A stretch of 64,000 nt of DNA from DATAUD01 sp035511075 (lineage in GTDB: Bacteria; Verrucomicrobiota; Verrucomicrobiia; Limisphaerales; Palsa-1400). The position numbers were made by a program, and so were the translations under genes. Under the pieces are notes generated by a model, which was not told the origin of the DNA, did not search any database, and saw nothing but the letters and a program-made list of their open reading frames with translations. The DNA lies in NCBI GenBank assembly GCA_035511075.1, contig DATKFW010000108.1, forward strand, positions 62,001 to 126,000. The letters run 5' to 3'. Position 1 is the first letter of the stretch; every line of letters begins with the position of its first letter. Below, piece by piece: positions 42,811 to 51,216 of the stretch.

Positions 42811-42811
42811 A

Positions 42812-43957
42812 TCAATAGTGCCGCGCCCTTGTATTGACGCGAGCGGTCAATAACAAATCAGTCCCCAGCCGGCGCCACGCCGCTTCGCGCAAGGCGATGC
42901 CATTTGCCGCTCGCGGAACGCCGACGCCGCCAACCGCTTTGGGCGCGGCCCGTCCGCCAAGGACCATCGGCGCGTAAAAGAAGGCGATGCGCTGCGCCAG
43001 TCCGGCGGCCAGAAACCCGGCGTTGGTTTCGCCTCCACCTTCAACCAGCAGACTCGTGATGTTCTCACGGCCCAGCGTGCGAAGCAGCCAGCGCAAGTCA
43101 ATGACCCCGTTTCGGGCCGGCGCCTCAAGCACGCGGACTCGCGCGGAGAACGCCTCCACGCGCCGTTTCGGCGCGGCCCGTGTCACCACCAGCGTGGTCA
43201 ACGGCGCAACGGCGTCGGAAAAAACGTTTGCCTCCAGGGGCGAGCGGGCGCGGGGGTCCAGAATGATCCGCCGCAGTGCCTTGTCGGCGAATCCCGGAAG
43301 CCGCGCGGTCAGACTCGGATTGTCCCGCGCAATCGTATTGACGCCGACCAGAATGGCGTCCGCTCCGGCGCGCAATCTCATGCCCCAGGCGCGTGCTTTC
43401 TCGCCCGTGATCCATTTGGATTGCCCGCTGGCGGCGGCGATTTTCCCATCCAGCGACATCGCGGCCTTGACTATCACAAAAGGAGTTTTGCGCACGATCC
43501 AATGATTAAACCCCTCGTTCAATTCCTCGGCCTCCTGGCACAGCAAACCGGCGTCGGCCGCGATGCCGGCGCGGCGCAAAATCTCAAATCCTTTGCCGCT
43601 GTGCGCGGGGTTCGGGTCCCGCGCCGCCGCCACGACGCGGCGGATGCCGGCGGCGATGATGGCATCGGTGCAGGGGGGTGTGCGGCCATGCGTGCAACAC
43701 GGTTCGAGAGTCACAAACAGCGTCGCGCCGCGCGCATTGTATCCCGATCCGGATAGGGCTTCAATTTCCGCGTGAAACCCGCCGGCCCGCCGATGCCAGC
43801 CCTTGCCGATGACGGCGCCATCGCGCACCAGAACGGCTCCGACCATCGGATTGGGCGAGGTGCGTCCGAAGCCGCGTCGAGCCAGGCGCAACGCCACACG
43901 CATGAAATCAAGATCGGACGGCGCCGACGTTTGGGCATTGGACTTCGCGAGTTTCAC
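42812..43957 (-). CDS. ribD: Bifunctional diaminohydroxyphosphoribosylaminopyrimidine deaminase / 5-amino-6-(5-phosphoribosylamino)uracil reductase
   Basis: Second and third steps of riboflavin synthesis. 381 residues, GTG start. The zinc deaminase domain (residues 16-160) has NPMVGAVLV, HAEIEAL and EPCCTHGRTPPC. The reductase domain follows from FVIVKAAMSLDGKIAAASGQSKWITG, with DAILVGVNTI and LLVEGGGETNAGFL. First gene of a ribD-ribE pair. The GTG is chosen over ATG codon 19 because the family needs residues before MRVALRLA. Confidence 0.96.
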   Translation of the reverse strand: MKLAKSNAQTSAPSDLDFMRVALRLARRGFGRTSPNPMVGAVLVRDGAVIGKGWHRRAGGFHAEIEALSGSGYNARGATLFVTLEPCCTHGRTPPCTDAIIAAGIRRVVAAARDPNPAHSGKGFEILRRAGIAADAGLLCQEAEELNEGFNHWIVRKTPFVIVKAAMSLDGKIAAASGQSKWITGEKARAWGMRLRAGADAILVGVNTIARDNPSLTARLPGFADKALRRIILDPRARSPLEANVFSDAVAPLTTLVVTRAAPKRRVEAFSARVRVLEAPARNGVIDLRWLLRTLGRENITSLLVEGGGETNAGFLAAGLAQRIAFFYAPMVLGGRAAPKAVGGVGVPRAANGIALREAAWRRLGTDLLLTARVNTRARHY

Positions 43958-44062
43958 GCGCTTTTTCTACCACGAAGCCCGCGACAAATGCCAGAGTGGT
44001 TGTGATGCCGGCACCAGGAATCAATTCTCGCCTCGCGCGGGCCAGCCTGCTAAATCCTTCGC

Positions 44063-44551
44063 GTGAGTATTCGACCAAGCGACCAGGACCTGGGATTCAT
44101 GCAGGCTGCCATTGAGCTGGCCGCCGAAAATATGCGGGCCAGGAAAGGAGGGCCGTTCGGCGCCTTGATCACGCGCGGAAGCGAAATCGTCGCCCGCGGC
44201 TCGAACAATGTCGTCCGCTCCAACGATCCCACGGCCCATGCTGAAATAAGCGCGATTCGCGCGGCGGCGACGGCGCTGGGTTCCTTTCAATTGCGCGGCT
44301 GCGTGCTTTACACCAGTTGTGAGCCGTGCCCGATGTGCCTTGGGGCCGCGTACTGGGCGCGGGTGGATCGCCTGGTCTTCGCCGCCAATCGTCGCGACGC
44401 CGCGGAGGCGGGGTTCGATGACGAGCGCATTTACGATGAATTGGCGCGGCCTCCGTTTTCACGCGAACTGCCGACTCAACAGGCGTTGCGGGAAAAAGCG
44501 GTGGCGGTCCTGGCCGAGTGGCGCCGGATGCCGGACAAAATCCCCTATTGA
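44063..44551 (+). CDS. guaD: Guanine deaminase (cytidine-deaminase-fold type)
   Basis: Converts guanine to xanthine. 162 residues, GTG start. Zinc ligands lie in DPTAHAEISAIRAAATALGSF and TSCEPCPMCLGAAYWARV; GGPFGALITRGSEIVARGSNNVVRSNDPTAHAE and the C-terminal DAAEAGFDDERIYDEL agree with Bacillus subtilis GuaD, recalled from memory. Divergent from ribD with a 105-nt gap and convergent with the efflux operon, overlapping its last gene by 7 nt. tRNA adenosine deaminase is the main alternative but fits less well. Confidence 0.9.
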   Translation: MSIRPSDQDLGFMQAAIELAAENMRARKGGPFGALITRGSEIVARGSNNVVRSNDPTAHAEISAIRAAATALGSFQLRGCVLYTSCEPCPMCLGAAYWARVDRLVFAANRRDAAEAGFDDERIYDELARPPFSRELPTQQALREKAVAVLAEWRRMPDKIPY

Positions 44552-46047
44552 CGAGCGCCGGCGTAATCGACTTTTTGAAGAGGGGCCACGCCGTTGGTCA
44601 TCATAGGGTTGTTCGGCTTCCAACCGCCGCCCAGGGCCTTGATGAGCATGACGGTCGTCACGAGACGTTGCCCGTTCAATTCGTACGCCGCGATCTCATT
44701 TTCCAACATGGTTCTGTCGTTTATCACGACTTCGAAATAGCTGGCCAAACCCTCCTTGTAGCGCAGCCGTGAAAGGTCGGCCACTTGCTTGGCGGCATCC
44801 ACCGCGCGCATTTGCGCGTTGAACTGTTCTTCAAGCAAGTGCAATCCGACCAGGCCGTCCTCGACCTCATGGAATGCCACCAGGACCTGCGAGCGATATT
44901 GCGCGATGGCCTCCTGGTAGGCTGCCTTGGACTGCTGCAAGCCAGCGCGATTTCGGCCGCCTTCAAACAGAGGAAGGGTGATGTTTGGGCCGAAGCTCCA
45001 CGCCCGGCTTTCCCAACTGAAAATATCACGCAGATCCACGCTTTCCGTCCCGGCGGTGGCCGTCAATTGGATGGCGGGAAAGAAGGCCGCCTTGGCAATG
45101 CCGATGCCCTCGCTTGCGGCCGCCATGGAACGTTCCGCCTCGGCCACATCGGGCCGCCTTTCGAGCAAGTCCGCGGGCAGGCCCACGGGAATCCGAGGGG
45201 GCCGGTAAAATCGGGAGGTTTCCGCCAGTGAAAAAGTGGAGGCCATCTGCCCGCAGAAAACGGCCAGCGAATTTTCGAGTTGGGCTCGTTGCAGATCCAG
45301 GCCCACCAGGTCCGCCTGCGCCGAGGCCAGTTCCGTTTGGGCCTCCGCCAAATCCACCGCGCTGTCAGCGCCGCCGCGGTGAAGGGATTCAACCAGGGTA
45401 AGATTTTTTTGGCGCAGATCAATGGTCTGGGCCACCACGCGCCGGTCCAGGTCAACCGACCGAATCATGAAATACGTCTGGGCGACGTCCGCCTGGAGAG
45501 AGAGCAACACGTTCTGGTAGGCCGCGGCGCTGCCCTGGGCCTGCTCGCGCGCGGCGCGGAAGGAGCGGCGGACGCGCCCCCAAAGATCGACCTCATAACT
45601 CAAATCCAGGGGAAGAAAAAAGTCGTTCCCGGTGTAGCCAATCGCCGGTGGTCCCGGTTCCGTCGTGCGGTTTGCGGAATAATGGGTGCGGTTGCCATTC
45701 GGATCCAGGCTCAAGCCGGGATAAAGGTCTGCCCTGGTGATGCGCGCGACGGCGCGGGCCTGTTCGACGCGCTCGAAGGCGGCCTGTATGTCCGGGCTAT
45801 TGGTGGTGGCTTCCAGTTCCAGGCCCGTGAGCACCGGATCATCAAAAACTTCCCAAAAATTCTGTTTGATCTCCGCGTCCCGGGGATGGCCTTCCTTCCA
45901 GGGCGCCTGCGTCTTCCAGTCAACAGGAACGTTGGTGTGGGGCGGGCCGTGGTAGTCAGGCCCCACGGCGCAACCAGACATTACCCATGCGCACAAGAAT
46001 GCGCTCACGCCGACCCAGCCCAGCCGTCTGGGGCAAATTTCAGTCAT
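44545..46047 (-). CDS. RND efflux outer-membrane factor (NodT/OprM family)
   Basis: TolC-like channel of a tripartite efflux pump. About 500 residues from the ATG at 46047. Lipoprotein signal with lipobox VMSGCAVGPDY, typical of the NodT family; two OEP domains follow (LEATTNSPDIQAAFERVEQARAVARITRADLYPGLSL and LERRPDVAEAERSMAAASEGIGIAKAAFFPAIQL), and ALGGGWKP near the end is usual for the family. Overlaps the adaptor gene by 8 nt. It is last in the operon. Confidence 0.95.
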   Translation of the reverse strand: MTEICPRRLGWVGVSAFLCAWVMSGCAVGPDYHGPPHTNVPVDWKTQAPWKEGHPRDAEIKQNFWEVFDDPVLTGLELEATTNSPDIQAAFERVEQARAVARITRADLYPGLSLDPNGNRTHYSANRTTEPGPPAIGYTGNDFFLPLDLSYEVDLWGRVRRSFRAAREQAQGSAAAYQNVLLSLQADVAQTYFMIRSVDLDRRVVAQTIDLRQKNLTLVESLHRGGADSAVDLAEAQTELASAQADLVGLDLQRAQLENSLAVFCGQMASTFSLAETSRFYRPPRIPVGLPADLLERRPDVAEAERSMAAASEGIGIAKAAFFPAIQLTATAGTESVDLRDIFSWESRAWSFGPNITLPLFEGGRNRAGLQQSKAAYQEAIAQYRSQVLVAFHEVEDGLVGLHLLEEQFNAQMRAVDAAKQVADLSRLRYKEGLASYFEVVINDRTMLENEIAAYELNGQRLVTTVMLIKALGGGWKPNNPMMTNGVAPLQKVDYAGARQ

Positions 46048-47287
46048 GGTCCGGTTTGGCGGCGTCCGTCCCAGATTTGGCGATCCGCACCTTGATGCCT
46101 GCAGCGAGAGAATCGGATGGGTTGAGTATGACGTTGTCGGTTTGCGAGATGCCATCTACGATTTCCACCGTCGTGCCGTAATCGCGCCCCACTGTCACAT
46201 CGGCCAGGCGGACGATTCCGTTGGAATCAACCAGGCCCACTTGCACGCCCTGGTCATTGCGGAAGAGCAGGGTGTTGACCGGCACCACCACGGGATCAAC
46301 TCCCGTTGTCAGGCCCACCTGCACCATCGTGTGGGCCCCGGGAAATAGCTTTCCATCGTGGTTGGACACCAATATTTCGGTCAAAAGAGTGCGGGAGACC
46401 GGATCAATCGCACCCGCCGTGCGGTCCACCCTTCCTGTGAAGGTTTGGCCGGGCAGTTCGGTAAATCTCAGGATCGCCACGTCGTTCGACTTGACCATCT
46501 GGCTGTAGGCTTGCGGCAGGCTGACATAGACCCGCAACGGATCGGTCCTGGCCAGGCGGAAGATTTCCCGGGACGATCCAGCCGTGATGAGGGTGCCGGC
46601 GTCCATGGTTCGAACGGTGATGATGCCGGGGAATGGCGCCACCAGCTTTTTGAAATTGGACAGTTCCTTCAGGCGTTGGACATTGGCCTCCTGCGCCTGC
46701 ACACTCGCCTGGCTGGCATGCCAGGTTGCCACCCGGACGTCGGTGTCCTGTTGTGACACGGAGTCGCTCTTGCGCAACGTTTGCCAGCGCTCGGCCGAAA
46801 TGCGGGCGATTTCCAGGTTGGCATTGGCCAGTGCCAGGGCGGCGTTGGCCTGGTTGAGTTCCTGGTCCAGTTCAGGCGTTTCGATTTCCGCCAGCGGTTG
46901 CCCCGTCGTCACGCGCGTTCCGATGTCAGTGAACCAATGTTTGAGATAACCGCTAACCCGCGCGTAAATCGGCGCCTCCTCAAACGACGTGATGTCCCCG
47001 GGCAGTTCAAGCTGGATTTGCGCTGGGGTGCGCTTCGGGTGGATGACGCTCACGGTGGGAATGATATTCTCGATGGTCTCGCTCTCCAGTTCGGCGCGCG
47101 CGCGCGATCGCGACAGAATCGTAAACGCGGCTGCGATCACCAACAACACGCCAAGACCCCCCAGCACGAACAACGGTGCCCTGCCGGCAGGCGCCGGCGG
47201 AGCGCCGACCGCGCCTCCCAACTCCGCCCCGTGTGGCGTTGTCGCGGGGGCCTGAGCGGTGTCGTGCGCTGATTCCAGTTGATTCAT
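46040..47287 (-). CDS. RND efflux periplasmic adaptor (membrane fusion protein)
   Basis: 415 residues. One N-terminal membrane anchor (APLFVLGGLGVLLVIAAAFTILS), then the lipoyl half-domains PIYARVSGYLKHWFTDIGTRVTTGQPLAEIETPEL and FKKLVAPFPGIITVRTMDAGTLI flanking an alpha-helical hairpin, and beta-barrel and membrane-proximal domains (LRVYVSLPQAYSQMV). Connects the inner-membrane pump (next gene upstream, 5-nt gap) with the outer-membrane channel. Confidence 0.95.
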   Translation of the reverse strand: MNQLESAHDTAQAPATTPHGAELGGAVGAPPAPAGRAPLFVLGGLGVLLVIAAAFTILSRSRARAELESETIENIIPTVSVIHPKRTPAQIQLELPGDITSFEEAPIYARVSGYLKHWFTDIGTRVTTGQPLAEIETPELDQELNQANAALALANANLEIARISAERWQTLRKSDSVSQQDTDVRVATWHASQASVQAQEANVQRLKELSNFKKLVAPFPGIITVRTMDAGTLITAGSSREIFRLARTDPLRVYVSLPQAYSQMVKSNDVAILRFTELPGQTFTGRVDRTAGAIDPVSRTLLTEILVSNHDGKLFPGAHTMVQVGLTTGVDPVVVPVNTLLFRNDQGVQVGLVDSNGIVRLADVTVGRDYGTTVEIVDGISQTDNVILNPSDSLAAGIKVRIAKSGTDAAKPDHD

Positions 47288-47292
47288 AAATT

Positions 47293-50200
47293 CTAAGTTG
47301 TCTGGGCAGTTTCCATATTGGCCGCGCCGTGTTCTCCAACGTCACTCCGGCTTCGGATCATGCAAAAAACCACCGGGACAAAAAAAAGCGTCGCGACTGT
47401 CGCAAACAGCAGCCCGCCGATCACCGCCCGGCCCAGAGGCGCATTCTGCTCGCCGCCTTCCCCCAGGCCCAGCGCCATCGGGACCATGCCAATGATCATC
47501 GCCAGCGCCGTCATGACCACAGGGCGCAACCGGATGTAACCGGCATCCAACGAAGCGGTGAAGGCATCGCGGGTTTCGGCCAGGCGCTCTTTGGCAAAGG
47601 TGACCACAAGGATACTATTGGCGGTGGCAACTCCGATGCTCATGACCGCGCCCATCAGAGAAGGTACGTTAAGCGTCGTGCGCGTCAAGAACAGCATCCA
47701 GACAATCCCGCACAACGCGCCCGGCAGCGCCGTGATGATGATGAACGGATCGCTCCAGGATTGGAAGTTGATGACAATGAGCAAATAGACAAGCGCAATG
47801 GCGAATAGCAGGCCGAATCCCAGGCCAAGGAAGGAAGACTTCATTGTCTCGACCTGCCCCCGCACAATGATGGAGCTGCCGCGCGGAAGTTTTTTGTCGG
47901 CGGATTTGACGATCTTGTCAAAGCTCTTGGCCACCCCGCCCAGGTCACGGCCCTGGACATCGCCGTAAACGTCAATGACAGGCTGGATGTTGTAATGGCT
48001 CACCACGTCTTGTTCGTTCCCCCGGCTGATGGTGGCTAGATTGCCCAGCAACTGAGGTACCGCCCCGCTTGGCCCGGTCACGGGGATTCCGGCCAGTGCC
48101 TGCAAGGTATCCAGACGGTATTGGGGCACTTGCGACGCCACCTGGTAGCTCACGCCGTTGGCTGGATTGAGATAAAACGAGGGCGCAGTCTGAAAACTCC
48201 CGCTCAGCGCGACTAACAGGCTCGAGGCCACATCCCGCTGCGTAAACCCGACCTCCTGGACTTTGGTGCGGTCGGTCGTGACTTCCAAACTGGGCAGATC
48301 GAAGGACTGCTGGACGTGCACGTCCACCGCGCCAGGGATTTCGCGGACCTGCCGGGCAATTTCGGTTGCAATGTGGTAATTGGCCACCTGGTCGTGGCCA
48401 ACGACTTGAATGTCAATGGGGGAGGGCAACCCGAAGTTCAAGACCTGGCTGACGATGTCGGCGGGTTGAAAAAAGAAGGAGACTCCCGGGAAGTCCACGT
48501 TAAGATCGTGACGGAGTTTTCGAACGTAGCCCTCGGTGGGATGGTGCTTTTCCTGATTGAGCGAGATGAGAATTTCGGCATCGAAGGAGCCGATGGTCCC
48601 GCCATTGTTGTAGGAAACGTTGATGCCGCTGGTGGGCAGTCCAATATTATCGACGATGGTGTCCAGCTCCTTGGGCGGAATGGTCCGCCGGATGACCTCC
48701 TCGACGTGATCGCACAGAGCCGCCGTTTCCTCCACGCGCGTGCCTGTTTTGGCCCGGACATGGAGTCGCATCTGGCCGGCATCCACCTTTGGGAAAAAAT
48801 CCTGGCCGAGAAACGGGGTCAAAAGGCACGAAGCCGCGCAGAAGGCCAGGAAGCAAATGGCGAAAAGCCCGCGGTGATGCAGGCACGCGTTGAGCCAGCT
48901 TCGGTAGACGCTTCTCAACCGCTCAAAGCCGGTTTCAAACCTGGCGTGGAACCGGCCAAACCAGCCTCTGGCTTCCGTGCCGGTATCGTGCACGTGATGG
49001 CGGAGAAAATACATCACAAGCGTCGGCACCACGGTGCGCGAAAGCAGATAAGAGGCCAGCATGGCGAAAACCACCGCCTCGGCCAATGGCACAAAAAGGT
49101 ATCGGGCCGTGCCGGTCAGAAAGAACATGGGGACGAAAACGATGCAAATGCACAGTGTCGAGACGAAGGCCGGCACTGCAATTTGCGCGGCGCCGTCCAG
49201 GATCGCAGTGCGCAGTTCCTTGCCTTGGCGGAGGTTCCGTTCGATATTTTCGATTTCCACCGTCGCATCATCCACCAGGATGCCCACCGCCAGCGCCAAT
49301 CCTCCCAACGTCATGATGTTCATCGTTTCCCCAAGGGCGCTAAGCGTGATGATCGAACAGAGGATGGCCAGAGGAATTGAAATAACGATGACAAAGGTCG
49401 TCCGCCAATTTCCCAGAAAAACCAGAATCATGATGGCCGTGAGGCAGGCGGCGATGACCGCTTCCCTGATCACCGATTGGATGGCGGCCCGCACGAACAA
49501 GGACTGATCCAGCAAGGTGTGGATTTCCAATTCGGGCGGCAGAGTTTTAGCCACTTGCGGCACGGCTTTCTTGATGCGGGCCACAATATCCAGCGTGGAG
49601 GCGGCTCCAGACTTGATGATCGTCAAGAGCGAGGCCCGGACGCCATCACTGCGCACAATGTTTTGTTGGACCGCGAAGCCGTCGCGCACGTGCGCAACGT
49701 CCCGGATATAGATCATGTGGCCGTTGATTTCTTTGAGCGGGATGTCATTGAGTTCCTTGATCGAGTCCGGACTGCCGTTGAGTTCCACGGCGTATTCGGC
49801 GCTTCCGATCTTCTCCGACCCTGCCGGAAGGATCAGGTTTTCGGCGCCAATGGCGTTAACGACATCGTTGGGCGAGAGGCCCTTCCCGTTCAACGCCGAG
49901 ATGTCGATGTCCACCATGATCTGGCGCACCTTCCCTCCGTAAGGGTTGGGCATGGCGGCCCCTTGCACCGTGGCCAGGCCGACGCGAAGGAAATTCGCCC
50001 CCAGGTCGTTGACCACCGATTCCGAAAGCGTTCTGCTGCTCAAACTCAGTTGCAAAATGGGAACGCTGGACGCGTTGTAAGTAATGATAAGGGGCGGCGT
50101 AATTCCGGGCGGCAGGCTGCGAACGCTCGCCTGGCAAATCGCGGTAATTTGCGCGATCGCCATGTCAATCTTCACGTTCGGATGGAAAAACACCTTGATC

Positions 50201-50472
50201 ACACCCATGCCGTTAAGGGACTGGGACTCGATGTGCTCGATGTCATTAACGGTGGTGGTCAGCCCGCGCTCGCTGGGGGTCACAACGCGCGACGCCATTT
50301 CCTGCGCCGACATGCCTGCGTACTGCCATACGACGCTCGCCACCGGAATGCTGATGTCGGGAAAGATGTCCGTGGGTGTGCGCAGGATGACCACCGGGCT
50401 GATCAACAAAATGATCAGCGCTACAACCACGAACGTATAAGGCCGGTTCAGGGCCAGTCGGACAATCCACAT
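47293..50472 (-). CDS. RND efflux pump inner-membrane transporter
   Basis: 1059 residues, the normal size for HAE-1-type pumps, with twelve expected membrane helices. N-terminal IVRLALNRPYTFVVVALIILLISPVVILRTPTDIFPDI; TM4 contains GILVDDATVEIENIERN, with the proton-relay Asp pair; two large periplasmic loops; the late helices include MGAVMSIGVATANSILVV and GEGGEQNAPLGRAVIGGL. Substrate cannot be told from sequence; the DDA relay fits multidrug-type export rather than the heavy-metal class. It heads an operon with the adaptor and channel. An orphan receiver gene lies 73 nt upstream on the same strand. Confidence 0.95.
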   Translation of the reverse strand: MWIVRLALNRPYTFVVVALIILLISPVVILRTPTDIFPDISIPVASVVWQYAGMSAQEMASRVVTPSERGLTTTVNDIEHIESQSLNGMGVIKVFFHPNVKIDMAIAQITAICQASVRSLPPGITPPLIITYNASSVPILQLSLSSRTLSESVVNDLGANFLRVGLATVQGAAMPNPYGGKVRQIMVDIDISALNGKGLSPNDVVNAIGAENLILPAGSEKIGSAEYAVELNGSPDSIKELNDIPLKEINGHMIYIRDVAHVRDGFAVQQNIVRSDGVRASLLTIIKSGAASTLDIVARIKKAVPQVAKTLPPELEIHTLLDQSLFVRAAIQSVIREAVIAACLTAIMILVFLGNWRTTFVIVISIPLAILCSIITLSALGETMNIMTLGGLALAVGILVDDATVEIENIERNLRQGKELRTAILDGAAQIAVPAFVSTLCICIVFVPMFFLTGTARYLFVPLAEAVVFAMLASYLLSRTVVPTLVMYFLRHHVHDTGTEARGWFGRFHARFETGFERLRSVYRSWLNACLHHRGLFAICFLAFCAASCLLTPFLGQDFFPKVDAGQMRLHVRAKTGTRVEETAALCDHVEEVIRRTIPPKELDTIVDNIGLPTSGINVSYNNGGTIGSFDAEILISLNQEKHHPTEGYVRKLRHDLNVDFPGVSFFFQPADIVSQVLNFGLPSPIDIQVVGHDQVANYHIATEIARQVREIPGAVDVHVQQSFDLPSLEVTTDRTKVQEVGFTQRDVASSLLVALSGSFQTAPSFYLNPANGVSYQVASQVPQYRLDTLQALAGIPVTGPSGAVPQLLGNLATISRGNEQDVVSHYNIQPVIDVYGDVQGRDLGGVAKSFDKIVKSADKKLPRGSSIIVRGQVETMKSSFLGLGFGLLFAIALVYLLIVINFQSWSDPFIIITALPGALCGIVWMLFLTRTTLNVPSLMGAVMSIGVATANSILVVTFAKERLAETRDAFTASLDAGYIRLRPVVMTALAMIIGMVPMALGLGEGGEQNAPLGRAVIGGLLFATVATLFFVPVVFCMIRSRSDVGEHGAANMETAQTT

Positions 50473-50545
50473 AGGCTTATATGATCAGGCCTCCTTCATG
50501 CCTACGGAAGGGTACAATCCGATGTCTGGCCTTCTTGATCGCGCA

Positions 50546-50998
50546 TCATGGGCCGGCTCCATTTGAGCGCCCCGCGGTTGGGTGTTTCAGAAAACGGGTC
50601 TTGAAATTCGGGTTCGAGAGGCGATTCTCCCGTTCGATCTCCGGTTCGCCCACCAAATCGGCGATGGCAGCCAACAATAGCGGCAGGTCCAAAGGCTTCT
50701 CCATCAAGGCATCAACGGTTATTTCTGCGGCTTGGTCATATTGGTTTGCCTGTCCGGTAATGACAATCAGCGGCACAAAAGGACGACGGGCGGTGATCAG
50801 GTCAATGGCCTCCCATCCGTCAAGGTCCGGCATCATGAGATCAACCAAGACCAGGTCCGGCGGTTTGGCCTCAAACTTTGCCACCGCCTCGCGGCCCGTC
50901 CCGGCGAGCACGACTTCGTACTCTTCGGATTCCAGGACCCGGACGAGCATTTCCTGAATGCCCGTGTCATCGTCAGCCAATAAGATTCTTTTCTTCAT
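50546..50998 (-). CDS. Orphan response-regulator receiver protein
   Basis: 150 residues, one CheY-like domain: ILLADDDTGIQEML, phosphoacceptor Asp in LVLVDLMMPDLDGWEA, Thr in VITGQANQYD and Lys in ALMEKPLDLP. A basic tail of about 30 residues (EIERENRLSNPNFKTRFLKHPT) follows the domain and has no recognised fold. No kinase is nearby. It lies directly upstream of the RND efflux operon in the same direction, so a link to its expression is possible but unproven. Confidence 0.92.
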   Translation of the reverse strand: MKKRILLADDDTGIQEMLVRVLESEEYEVVLAGTGREAVAKFEAKPPDLVLVDLMMPDLDGWEAIDLITARRPFVPLIVITGQANQYDQAAEITVDALMEKPLDLPLLLAAIADLVGEPEIERENRLSNPNFKTRFLKHPTAGRSNGAGP

Positions 50999-51216
50999 AA
51001 CCGGAATTTTGCCCGAGACCGCCTTTTAACTTGAGCAGGGGCCGTGCCAATGCCCCTGGCCGGCGGACTCAGCCCCTGTCCGCGGGGTGTTTTGGAATTT
51101 CCCGGACAAAACGCGCCGATTTAATGGCAAAGGGACTATGCTGAAGGGCACAGTTTCTAGGCAGCACGGCCCCTCGGCCAAGCCAAAGACATTCTTCAGT
51201 CGCGGCTGGTGCGGCC

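Noticed and set aside
43958..44062. Possible FMN riboswitch before ribD
   Set aside because: The leader is only about 105 nt, shared with the divergent guaD gene, and lacks the conserved FMN riboswitch sequence blocks.
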